From a virus, in IMG/VR virus record IMGVR_UViG_3300031975_000043, positions 1-36,842 of that record: a stretch of 36,842 bases of DNA, one strand, 5' to 3'. Of this stretch, positions 7,500 through 15,869 are shown in pieces. Each line of letters opens with the position of its first letter. Position 1 is the first letter of the stretch. A model generated the notes under the pieces. That model made no database searches and was not told where the DNA came from. It saw only the letters and a program-made list of their open reading frames with translations. A program made the position numbers and the translations under genes.

Positions 7500-7979
7500 A
7501 TGCCACTAAATGAAAAACAGGAAAAGTTTGCACAGGCATATGTGCTGCACCGCAATGCTACCGAAGCTGCAAAGGCAGCAGGGTACTCAGATAAGTCAGC
7601 ATATAACCAAGGCTATAGATTACTACAGATAGACGAAGTAGTAGAACGAGTTCACACGTTAGAGAACGAACTAGAAACTAATGTAAATGTTATTGAAGAG
7701 ATTGAAAAACAATATAGCTATGCTGCTACCAATGGACACACTAACAGTGCCATTAAAGCACTTGAATTATTGGGGCGTGTTAGGGGAGCTAATGCAGATA
7801 CGGGCGTACCTAAAGATAAAGACTCACTAGAGACTGCAATTGTAGGATGCCTTAATACATTAGGCCAAGAAAAAGTCATTGACCTACTGTCTAAAACAGA
7901 TTATGCAGATTTGTTCTTTGAAACGGAAGAAAACGCTGCCGAGGATGCGTCAGGAGAGCCGTTGGAGGCTGTTGGGTAG
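7500..7979 (+). CDS. terS: Terminase small subunit
   Basis: The 159-residue product begins LNEKQEKFAQAYVLHRN, then ATEAAKAAGYS and a QGYRLLQIDEVVERV segment. This is the N-terminal helix-turn-helix of Terminase_2-type small subunits, which recognise the packaging site on phage DNA and start packaging with the large subunit. A coiled or oligomer-forming helix follows (about 50-75), then an acidic C-terminal tail (EENAAEDASGE) typical for contact with the large subunit. It is the last gene of the + strand block. The large subunit is not in the window, and the portal lies about 28 kb away on the other strand, so the packaging genes are split. Confidence 0.85.
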   Translation: MPLNEKQEKFAQAYVLHRNATEAAKAAGYSDKSAYNQGYRLLQIDEVVERVHTLENELETNVNVIEEIEKQYSYAATNGHTNSAIKALELLGRVRGANADTGVPKDKDSLETAIVGCLNTLGQEKVIDLLSKTDYADLFFETEENAAEDASGEPLEAVG

Positions 7980-7990
7980 GCAACCCTACC
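7975..7990. terminator. Candidate two-way terminator between convergent blocks
   Basis: GGTAGG (7975-7980) pairs with CCTACC (7985-7990) over a four-base loop, overlapping the terS stop codon. The gap 7980-8046 is where the two long operons meet and is the expected place for transcription to end in both directions. The hairpin has only six pairs and no clear T-run on either side, so this is a weak candidate. Nothing else is seen in the gap. Confidence 0.3.
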
Positions 7991-8046
7991 GAAATAAACT
8001 ACATGCTCTGTACGGCGCTCCCTACCCCCATAGCGTAGATTTAACT

Positions 8047-8427
8047 TTATTTATAACTCCAGACCCACGGCCTTGGGTGTTCTCCGTTAGGCATGTCATC
8101 TAAATGGATAAATCTATTTTCAATTGGCCCTCTTTGGGATACCCCTATCCCTGTCATACCCAACTCCATAGCAATACGTATTAATCGATAGGCATCTTTA
8201 CCATGTACTGCTACATCTACAGCACGACCATACACATGTGGTGAGTTAGGTGCGCCATTGATAGCTGAGTTGTGAGCAGGGTGTCTATATCCAGAGGTGA
8301 TAATCATGGGAGTGTTAAACTTCTTACGGACTGCAATAAGCTTTTCCATAAAGACATCACTCATGTCACATAGGTCAGTGCCTTTACAGGCTAGTTCTTT
8401 AACACTAAAAAATGGATTGTCTATCAT
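8047..8427 (-). CDS. Endolysin, peptidase M15 type
   Basis: The 126-residue product is a zinc D-Ala-D-Ala type peptidase of the M15_3 family, used by many phages as endolysin to cut peptidoglycan cross-links. Seen: FSVKELACKG at the start (usual for these enzymes), ITSGYRHPAHN (43-53), then the zinc set SPHVYGRAVDV with H64 and D71 and FIHLDD with H108, plus the GIGVSQRG strand. No signal peptide is visible, so release should depend on a holin. The start ATG overlaps the stop of the upstream gene (TAATG), and it is the last gene of the long - strand block. Its length of about 125 residues is normal for single-domain M15 lysins. Confidence 0.9.
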   Translation of the reverse strand: MIDNPFFSVKELACKGTDLCDMSDVFMEKLIAVRKKFNTPMIITSGYRHPAHNSAINGAPNSPHVYGRAVDVAVHGKDAYRLIRIAMELGMTGIGVSQRGPIENRFIHLDDMPNGEHPRPWVWSYK

Positions 8428-8672
8428 TATTTAACCTTTAGTAAAAAAGAATCCAGCTTAGCCTCAAGCCTATCAAACCTATTCATAATTTTATTTAGGT
8501 CTTGATCTACTTCTTTCTTAGTAGCGTAGGTCTTAGCTGCTTCTTCTCGTGTGTCAGCGATACGTCGCTTGGTATCTTGTACCTGTTGGCTGATGCCGCG
8601 CACCCACCATACAAATGAGCCACATGCGATACTTAGTATTGCGTTCCAAATCATAGTGGGATCGTTAGGCAT
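8427..8672 (-). CDS. Small membrane protein with coiled coil, lysis-associated
   Basis: The 81-residue product has one hydrophobic segment near the N terminus (about residues 8-25, including NAILSIACGSFVWWVRG) followed by a long charged coiled coil (about 26-80: repeated K, R, D and E with L and I spacing, such as DQDLNKIMNRFDRLEAKLD). This one-span-plus-coil layout fits an inner-membrane spanin, an XhlA-like protein or a holin helper. No outer-membrane lipoprotein partner is seen. It sits directly before the endolysin with a TAATG overlap and 5 bases after the 1609-residue virion protein. A lysis role is inferred from shape and position. Confidence 0.7.
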   Translation of the reverse strand: MPNDPTMIWNAILSIACGSFVWWVRGISQQVQDTKRRIADTREEAAKTYATKKEVDQDLNKIMNRFDRLEAKLDSFLLKVK

Positions 8673-8677
8673 TTTAA

Positions 8678-11600
8678 TTACTCCTGATTTTCTTGAATAA
8701 AGTTAGTTATAATTTCTTCTATTTCTTGAGGGTCAGTTCCTTGAATTTCTAACCCTCTAAGTTCAGAGTCAAGTCTATTTAATTTACTCATTAATGGACC
8801 TCTAAACTCATTAGGAATTGTTTGAGTAGCGTCCATAAACATAGTTCCTTCTACTGTACCAGAGGATAAACTATCAGGCATAAATAGTCCTTCTTTAAGA
8901 AAATCTTCATAAGTATTTACGTAGTCTTTAGGTTTTAATACATTGCTACCAGTTAATCCTACTAATTCTAAATCTTCTCCTTTGCTACTTCTAAGAAGAG
9001 AATCTAAATCTTTCCAGATTCTATCACCATATTCTTGGTCCTCTCCTCTTTTATCTTCATAAGGTAAAGATTTATACTTAGCTATATTTGTACCAAGCTC
9101 TTGCAGTAGTTCAAATCTACGAACTTGCATTTTTCCATACTCTTCAAGGATTTCATTTTCTGTTTCTGGTGTGTATCTTTCTGCTGGCAAACGCCTTAAA
9201 TAATTTCTAAAGTTTTTAGCAGTCATACCAATACGATTTAAATCTTGATATGTTTTAAATGATATTTGTTTATTTATAGACATATTTTGAACACGCATAC
9301 CTGTAGTTATCCAAGTAAAAAAATCGTCCATAGATACAGGCATCCCAAAATTTTCAACTGCACGCTCATCTTTAAGTTGTTGTAGCCTTACAGGATCAGT
9401 TGCAGCTAAAGCTTCTCTTGCCCTTGTTATTGTATCTCTTACACCTGGAACCATATTGCTTTTAAGAATTGCTTCAAAGATATTATCTATATTTTCTTTG
9501 TCTGTTTTTTCATACAAAGGATCAAAGATTTTTTGACTTCCGCTGAAAATATCTAACACTGCATCTGCTACAAATTTGGGAGATAAATATGTACCTAGCA
9601 AATCTTTCATTGCCTGTTCCATTCTATCTGCATAATTATCTGCATTAATATCTTTACCAGAAATTATATTTCCAAGCAACTGCATTACTATTCTTGCTGG
9701 TTCTCTTGTAACAGAAAAAGCATCAAACTGTGGACTAACAACAAGACGCATAACAATGTCGCCATCGTCATTTTCTTTAATAGCGGGAGAGTTTTGTTGC
9801 TTATCGCTGTTTACAAAATTTGCAGCCGCTCTTACAAAACGATTAAAGTTTGTTCCTTCTTCTGTAATTTGTGGTGGCAAGGGATCAAGATAAAATCTTA
9901 GTTTATCTCTATAATAACTAGGCATTAGAACATTTATAACTTCTTCTGCTTTACCAAAAACTCCGCGTCCTTCATTATTGGATTGTACAAAAGAACTCAT
10001 TCCATAACCCATAGCAGTTAATCCTGCAACGCGCCGCAGACCCATCTGTGTTTGTGCAATACCGCCAGCCTCGCCTCTTTGCGCTCTTGAAAGACCCTGC
10101 ACAACATCTGTTGCAGCAGTCTTAATAAGATTTTTATGCACACGTATTCCTTCACTGGGAAACAATACATAGTTACCTATTACAGGAACACGAGCAATTT
10201 CTCTAGCTATAGGAGCAGCCCTGCTGTACGACCAGAAGTTATCAGTTACTCTTTTAGCAGCTAGTTTACGAAGCTCGTCTTCTGGTAAATCAGGAAAAGC
10301 TTTTTTAAGTCCATCCAACTCATTAAAAAATAAAATAGTTTTACCAAAAGCATCTGTTGCACCATACGCCTTACCTAAACCTACAATACCTTTTCTATAA
10401 GCTGCCATCCCTCCTTTTAAAATACCTTTAGGAGTTAGTAGTTGAGCAGGGCTATCCATAAATGCAACATTTCTAATGATAGGTTCTGCTACAATACCAG
10501 CTTCAACAACTCCACTTTCTCTAAGAAAATCAAAAAGCTCTAAAGCTTCACGATTATTATTTTTTACTGATCTATAAAACATTAGGGCAGTCTTACCAGT
10601 ATTTCTAAATGTTTTAACAGGCTGTAAAAATACACCGTTAATACCTAGACCTTGTAGCATACCTATTGTATTTAACATATAAGCTGAAGGAACATCAAAC
10701 AAAGTTTGACTTGCCTGACCAAAACTAGCTATGCCTTGTAAGACTCTCATTAGTTTACTTGTACTACTACGATTAAGTAAATTGATATTATTATCAATTA
10801 ATTTAAACATATTTGAACTTGTATATAAATCTTTCATTAAATCAGACTTACCAGCCCTGCCAGAACCTAGCAGTCGTTGAGCATATTCTTCTAATGCTTT
10901 AGTTCCTTCTAGTGATGGCCTCGAAGTTACAGCTATTCTTTTTTTAGGACCAAGATTAAATGGTAAAATTCCTGATATTTCAATATACCTAGAATCAGGA
11001 TCACGAGCAGCAACTTCTTTTAAATAAGAATCTAAATCACGAATATATCTAGCACGAGCTATAGTGTCGTTTTGATTTTTTAAAGTTTCTCTTAACTTTT
11101 CAAATGGATCGGTAGTTTCACCTAATAATTTTCTAAGTTTAGGATCAAGTTTTTCATTGCGCTTTCTTAAAACTTTTGATATATTATCTGTGTGTGTCGT
11201 AGCATTAAGCCAGCTTTCTATTCCAAGACCTTCTTCAGCATGAGACACATGATCGACAAAAGCTTTAAGCTGACCATCAATTTCTGCTTGCTGATTAGCA
11301 GTTAAAAATAAACTGTCGGGGTCTTTTTGAAGAGCTTGAATCTGTGCTTCATCTAAAGCATTTTCATCTGAAAGACGTAATCCTTTATTTTTACCTCCAA
11401 GACCTTCTAAAAGTTGTTGCTTATAAAAAGATCGACCAGCATCAATTGCATCAAGAACTTTTGACTTTCGCCGTTTTTCAGCACCAGTTATTGCAACAAC
11501 AGATTTACCCTTCAATGCTCTATCTATTATCTCTACAAACCTAGGATCGTAAGCTGCCTGATAACTTCTTGTATAATAAATTGTTCCCTTACCTGTTTTT

Positions 11601-13507
11601 GGATCATAAGTATATTGACTACCTAATCTAGCGTCTCCATTTAGTCCAGCAAGATTACTAAGTTCTTCTTGATTATCATAAATAGTTTTTCTATATCTAT
11701 CAATAACATCAGTAATCTCAGTATCTAGTTCAGTGCCTTTAGGATTTTTAGGTAGCTCACCTGTTTCCATATACTCAGTTATATCGTCCTCATTAACATT
11801 TTTATTTTTAACTGCTTTGTCTAGTTCTTTATTAAGCAGTCGCATTTGAGAATAAATTTTAGGTCTATTAAGTTTTCTAGCTGCTGCTGCCATACGATCA
11901 GGAAGACCTGCTGTTTCACGCAACCCTCTTCCAAGCCAGCTATTAACATTACCTAGCCCTTCAATAATAATATTTCTTTGAGGTAAATTTTTTGCACCTT
12001 TAGCCGCTACATCTTTTGGATCAGGCTCTATAATTACTTTTTCACTAGGAAGTTTAGGACCAACAAACCTAGCAGCTTCATCTTGTTGTCTAGCTAGTTT
12101 TTTTGTAGCAGCCCTAACCGTAGGTAAAGGAGCTATAGCAGCAAGCGGAGTAGCTACTAAACCAATTGCTGCTGATTTAGCAACTTGTCCTAAATTAATC
12201 TCATCTTGAAGATTTGTTTGCACTCTAAGTGTTTGGTCTAAAAGATCAAAGCCGCCAGTATAGGTTGCTGCAACCGCCGCCCCTTTTACTGGTCCTAATC
12301 TAGATACCTGATTAACAGAATTTTCTAAAACATTTTTAGAGATTGAAGGACTTGCTCCAAACTCAAGAGCTTCATCGATCTGTTCTTTTGTAAATCCTTT
12401 TTTAGTTAAGTTTTTAGTTAGTTGGTTTTTAATATAATTTAATGGTAAATTACTTATAGTTTTTGATCCAACAACTCTTGATAAAAGTTTAAATCCTCCA
12501 CTAACTATTAAACCTACCCAACTAACAGGATCAAGAGCTATAGCCTGTAAGGCATACCGAGCAGTACGTCCACTGCCACGAGTGTTCTCATACATTTGAA
12601 GAGTTTTTCCCCACAAATATAACTGATCTTCTACACTTACATTACTTTTATCAAGATCAATACCTAACATATTTCTATATAAATCAGTATCTTTATTTTT
12701 TAAAATAGTATCCCCTAGCTCAAAAAAACTATTGCCTACCTGTGAGGCACGTTTCATTAGCCAATCAGCTTTCATTTTATCTGTATAGTTATCTGGAAAA
12801 CTTTCTCCGTTGTTTGAAATTTTCCATAAATTATCAGCAAGAAATAACCACTCTTTACCAGCACTATAACCTACAAAATTACCGTCCTCATCTTGTACAT
12901 TAAAATTTTCTGGAGGACCATTAGTAGTAGTGATACTTTGATTTTGTAGTTGATTGGTAGTAAATCTTACATCAAAAGGAATGTCTTCTGCTTCTTCAGA
13001 AGTTGGGATGTCCCGCATTTGCTGCACATTTTGTCTACTTGTACCAGATTGCACCAACAAACTACCCGTACCAAATGCAGCAGGAAACTCTGTTTCTTCT
13101 ACAAGTGCAGGATCGTCTACCGCTGGATCAACATCGGGTAAAGGTGGAAGCTCTTCTTCTTCTTCTTCTGGAACAATTGGTACAGCAAGCCTACGTTCAG
13201 AGGTAGGTACTTTTTTCTGTTCAACTAAACTAGCTCTATTTCCAACCAAGCTTAATGCACCAGTTCCAAAAATATTTGGATCATCAGTAGGTGCAACAGC
13301 AGTATCAGGAACAGGTGTTCCAAATATTTCTGACATTTCTTCAGGACTAAGTTTTTCTATAGTACTACTATTACTAATAGGAGTTTCTTTTTTTTCTTCT
13401 TGAGTTTCTTGCACAGGAACTACAGGAGAAGGAGCAGCAGTATCAGGAACAGGTGTTCCAAATATTTCTGACATTTCTTCAGGACTAAGTTTTTCTATAG
13501 TAGTCAT
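8678..13507 (-). CDS. Very large internal virion / DNA-ejection protein (1609 aa)
   Basis: The longest gene here. It lies just upstream of the lysis genes and downstream of two other virion-type genes, the place of the large internal core proteins of T7-like and other podoviruses, which leave the capsid with the DNA. The first 170 residues are acidic and disordered, with a 22-residue unit repeated at 3-24 and 49-70 (KLSPEEMSEIFGTPVP inside) and a run of Glu. The rest is mostly helical and rich in Lys, Leu and Ala, with some mildly hydrophobic Ala-rich stretches (such as AAIGLVATPLAAIAPLP). I saw no lysozyme or transglycosylase catalytic motif. The start has only a weak ribosome site. The call rests on size, composition and position. 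Confidence 0.65.
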   Translation of the reverse strand: MTTIEKLSPEEMSEIFGTPVPDTAAPSPVVPVQETQEEKKETPISNSSTIEKLSPEEMSEIFGTPVPDTAVAPTDDPNIFGTGALSLVGNRASLVEQKKVPTSERRLAVPIVPEEEEEELPPLPDVDPAVDDPALVEETEFPAAFGTGSLLVQSGTSRQNVQQMRDIPTSEEAEDIPFDVRFTTNQLQNQSITTTNGPPENFNVQDEDGNFVGYSAGKEWLFLADNLWKISNNGESFPDNYTDKMKADWLMKRASQVGNSFFELGDTILKNKDTDLYRNMLGIDLDKSNVSVEDQLYLWGKTLQMYENTRGSGRTARYALQAIALDPVSWVGLIVSGGFKLLSRVVGSKTISNLPLNYIKNQLTKNLTKKGFTKEQIDEALEFGASPSISKNVLENSVNQVSRLGPVKGAAVAATYTGGFDLLDQTLRVQTNLQDEINLGQVAKSAAIGLVATPLAAIAPLPTVRAATKKLARQQDEAARFVGPKLPSEKVIIEPDPKDVAAKGAKNLPQRNIIIEGLGNVNSWLGRGLRETAGLPDRMAAAARKLNRPKIYSQMRLLNKELDKAVKNKNVNEDDITEYMETGELPKNPKGTELDTEITDVIDRYRKTIYDNQEELSNLAGLNGDARLGSQYTYDPKTGKGTIYYTRSYQAAYDPRFVEIIDRALKGKSVVAITGAEKRRKSKVLDAIDAGRSFYKQQLLEGLGGKNKGLRLSDENALDEAQIQALQKDPDSLFLTANQQAEIDGQLKAFVDHVSHAEEGLGIESWLNATTHTDNISKVLRKRNEKLDPKLRKLLGETTDPFEKLRETLKNQNDTIARARYIRDLDSYLKEVAARDPDSRYIEISGILPFNLGPKKRIAVTSRPSLEGTKALEEYAQRLLGSGRAGKSDLMKDLYTSSNMFKLIDNNINLLNRSSTSKLMRVLQGIASFGQASQTLFDVPSAYMLNTIGMLQGLGINGVFLQPVKTFRNTGKTALMFYRSVKNNNREALELFDFLRESGVVEAGIVAEPIIRNVAFMDSPAQLLTPKGILKGGMAAYRKGIVGLGKAYGATDAFGKTILFFNELDGLKKAFPDLPEDELRKLAAKRVTDNFWSYSRAAPIAREIARVPVIGNYVLFPSEGIRVHKNLIKTAATDVVQGLSRAQRGEAGGIAQTQMGLRRVAGLTAMGYGMSSFVQSNNEGRGVFGKAEEVINVLMPSYYRDKLRFYLDPLPPQITEEGTNFNRFVRAAANFVNSDKQQNSPAIKENDDGDIVMRLVVSPQFDAFSVTREPARIVMQLLGNIISGKDINADNYADRMEQAMKDLLGTYLSPKFVADAVLDIFSGSQKIFDPLYEKTDKENIDNIFEAILKSNMVPGVRDTITRAREALAATDPVRLQQLKDERAVENFGMPVSMDDFFTWITTGMRVQNMSINKQISFKTYQDLNRIGMTAKNFRNYLRRLPAERYTPETENEILEEYGKMQVRRFELLQELGTNIAKYKSLPYEDKRGEDQEYGDRIWKDLDSLLRSSKGEDLELVGLTGSNVLKPKDYVNTYEDFLKEGLFMPDSLSSGTVEGTMFMDATQTIPNEFRGPLMSKLNRLDSELRGLEIQGTDPQEIEEIITNFIQENQE
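13297..13502 (-). repeat. 68-bp perfect direct repeat inside the 1609-aa gene
   Basis: Bases 13297-13364 and 13435-13502 read the same for 68 bases, with copies 138 bases (46 codons) apart, in frame at the extreme 5' end of the gene. The repeat duplicates the N-terminal peptide of the protein. The lack of any difference suggests a recent duplication or active upkeep. Confidence 0.9.
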
Positions 13508-13524
13508 TTTAAATTTTAATCTTA

Positions 13525-15867
13525 TTACTTTGTTTCACCAAATTGAAAAATATTATTAAACCATTTTTCTGCGGCTTTAATTTCAGCGCTTGAAGGCAAC
13601 TCTTTAGGTCCATACTTTGGATTATATTTTTTAAGAATACCACCAATTCTTGCTCGGCGCTCTTCTGCATTTGGTTCTTTTCTAAGGTCTACAACTATAT
13701 CATTCCAATCATTTCTAGGCACAGCTCCTAGTATTTGAAAATCTTTGCTAGTTTTAGACAAATGATATGCACGACTACTATCAAGAGCCGCCTGAACATC
13801 AAGACCAACAAAAGCTTTAAGAGCATCTTCTACATTGTCTCTTTCTTGAAGCCTCTCAAACCATTGTCTTTGTGCTGTATCAACAGCATCTATTACACTA
13901 GCTAATCTTTCACCTGTAAGTGCTTCGTTGCCGCTTTTATAAGTTTCTGAAGCCGCATCCCATCTATACTCACTAGCCAGTAAAACTTTATCTCTAATAT
14001 CATCTAAATATTTATTTAAATCTTGAGGTTTTAAACTTTTATCTTTACGAGCAGCAAGATCAGCAGCAGTTGCATCAGCAAATCGTTTAATAATTTTACT
14101 AATTTCATCAGCTTGTTTTAGAACTGCTGTTTGATATTTGCCTCTTTGCTTTCCTACATCTTCAGCAGTAACAGCTTCTTGTTTAATAATTGCTAGTTTA
14201 TCAGCAATACTTTTATCAAATGCAGCTAGGTCTTCTTTAGATCGACCTGCTCTCATAGCTCTGTTTCTAGCATTTCTAGTTTTACGTAAGTCAATAACTG
14301 CACTATTAATTTTATCTTGAGAAGCTTTGTATTTTTCTACTCCTGTAGGGTCTGCTAAAGCACTCGCAATACTTATGTTAGGGTTAGCCAGTTGACGTAT
14401 AGCATTGGTAATTAAAGATTGCCCAAGACTTCCTGAGTATCCTTTAGGACCGCGAACTAAATCTTCCATATCAGCAAACTCAGCCGCTGCTGAAGTATCT
14501 TGAAAAAGTCTTTGAGAGGCAAGCATATCTTTTCTTTCTCTCTGACCTGTTCTCATTTCATTTCTAATTTTTTGCAGCGATGCATCTCTTATTTGTTGTA
14601 GTTCTTGTGGTGTCATTTCTCCTACGTTACCTAGAACATTAGCCAAGCCTCTTACATCACTACCCATTGTAGGATTTAATTTTGAAAAAAAGCTTTGTAT
14701 TCCAGAAGGTTGATTATCTTCAGGAACTTGTGCAGGATCGTCTACCGCTGGATCAACTTCTTCTACAAGTGCAGGATCGTCAGGACTTCCCGATGGACCA
14801 CCATCATCACCTACCGCTGGATCAACATCGGGTAAAGCAGGAACACCTACAGCACCAGCCGCTTGCCTATATACTATACCAGACAAACCTTCTTCAACTT
14901 TACCGCCTTCAGCAGAGGTCTTAAATAAATTACCCATACTAAAGCCACCTGAATTAAAGCCACCGCCCATACCATAAATGTTAGCTGCTTGCAAACCAAG
15001 ACCAAGTAACTGAGAACCTGTGCTAGGTGCCGCTGCTCTTTGGGTGCCAGTAGAAGTTGTTGTAGGCATACCAGTAAGCGGATTTGCAAAAACAGTTCCT
15101 GAATACTGTGCAAGAGCAGCCTGTGGTTCGCTTCGCTCTTCGAGAAATCTAAAGTATGCTTCATCCAAAGATTCTTGTGCTAAGTCTCTACGTTGTTCAC
15201 CTATTTGCTGTAAGGCTCCTTGCTCTGCTATACCAGAAGCAAACATAGCTGGCCCAAGTCTTTCTAAATCTTGTGCTTGCTGACGCTCTCTAATTTTTTG
15301 TGCATTAAAATCTTGCTGTGCTTTAGTATACGCATCACGCAATCCTTTAGCCTGAATGTCTCCAAGGCGTCTTGCTTGTGATTCACCCAACAATGCAGCT
15401 TGTACTCCAGCGCGTGAGCCAAGACCGCTCATACCTCCAGCACCTACTGCCTGTGCTTCAAATGCAGGTAAAACTCTACTTTCAAAATCTTCTTGTGCCT
15501 CACGTTTTTCAATATCAATTACTGCCTGTTGATAAGGGTTCATATACTCTTGAGCCACATCGCCTGTAAAACGCTCACCACCCTGACGGGTAATTCCTAA
15601 AGCTTCTTGCTGAAGAGGAGCAGCAGTTCCAACAAGACCCCTAATTCCTTCTTGAGCAGAAAGTTCGTCGGGTGTAAACGGAGCAATAGTTGCACCTTCA
15701 TAAGGAACATAACCTTCAGCTATGCGCTCATCATAAAGACGCTTTGCTTCTTTTGCAATCTCTTCAACTTGAGGAGCAATTTCAGGAGGTAGTTTGCTTG
15801 TTGTAATCTGTGTAGTAGTAGCTGGTGTGCTACTTTTACTACCAAAAAGTGAAGATAGAAAACCCAT
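13525..15867 (-). CDS. Large virion protein, probable internal/ejection protein (780 aa)
   Basis: The N-terminal part contains SKLPPEIAPQVEEIAKEAKRL and GYVPYEGATIAPFTPDE, followed by a QEG.RGLVG helix. This pattern is known to me from virion proteins of marine phages, with no firm function. Residues 1-300 are helical with GGMSGLGSRAGVQAALLGE in the middle. Residues about 285-335 are Gly/Ser rich (GGGFNSGGFSMG). A disordered acidic linker with DPAVDDPA-type repeats spans about 339-382, and a helical, charged C-terminal half follows. Strong initiation (AGAGGACA before the ATG). It lies between the 279- and 1609-residue proteins and shares the linker repeat with the latter, so both probably enter the particle together. 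T7-like gp15 is a functional parallel by position only. Confidence 0.62.
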   Translation of the reverse strand: MGFLSSLFGSKSSTPATTTQITTSKLPPEIAPQVEEIAKEAKRLYDERIAEGYVPYEGATIAPFTPDELSAQEGIRGLVGTAAPLQQEALGITRQGGERFTGDVAQEYMNPYQQAVIDIEKREAQEDFESRVLPAFEAQAVGAGGMSGLGSRAGVQAALLGESQARRLGDIQAKGLRDAYTKAQQDFNAQKIRERQQAQDLERLGPAMFASGIAEQGALQQIGEQRRDLAQESLDEAYFRFLEERSEPQAALAQYSGTVFANPLTGMPTTTSTGTQRAAAPSTGSQLLGLGLQAANIYGMGGGFNSGGFSMGNLFKTSAEGGKVEEGLSGIVYRQAAGAVGVPALPDVDPAVGDDGGPSGSPDDPALVEEVDPAVDDPAQVPEDNQPSGIQSFFSKLNPTMGSDVRGLANVLGNVGEMTPQELQQIRDASLQKIRNEMRTGQRERKDMLASQRLFQDTSAAAEFADMEDLVRGPKGYSGSLGQSLITNAIRQLANPNISIASALADPTGVEKYKASQDKINSAVIDLRKTRNARNRAMRAGRSKEDLAAFDKSIADKLAIIKQEAVTAEDVGKQRGKYQTAVLKQADEISKIIKRFADATAADLAARKDKSLKPQDLNKYLDDIRDKVLLASEYRWDAASETYKSGNEALTGERLASVIDAVDTAQRQWFERLQERDNVEDALKAFVGLDVQAALDSSRAYHLSKTSKDFQILGAVPRNDWNDIVVDLRKEPNAEERRARIGGILKKYNPKYGPKELPSSAEIKAAEKWFNNIFQFGETK
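14731..14836 (-). repeat. Short repeats shared by the 780-aa and 1609-aa virion genes
   Basis: Three stretches here match pieces of 13095-13142 in the neighbouring gene: 14731-14757 matches 13106-13132 (27 bases), 14759-14781 matches 13095-13117 (23 bases), and 14811-14836 matches 13117-13142 (26 bases). All encode the acidic linker with DPAVDDPALVEE-type text. The copies are permuted and partial, as expected from repeated recombination or slippage rather than one duplication. Confidence 0.8.
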
Positions 15868-15869
15868 CG

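Noticed and set aside
8678-13507. Lytic transglycosylase or lysozyme domain in the 1609-aa protein
   Set aside because: Looked for an SLT-type catalytic Glu with its usual GLxQ and Y/N motifs; none was convincing by eye.
14730-14836. Short dispersed repeats considered as remnants of a mobile element
   Set aside because: They stay in frame in both genes, encode the same acidic linker and show no inverted ends or transposase.
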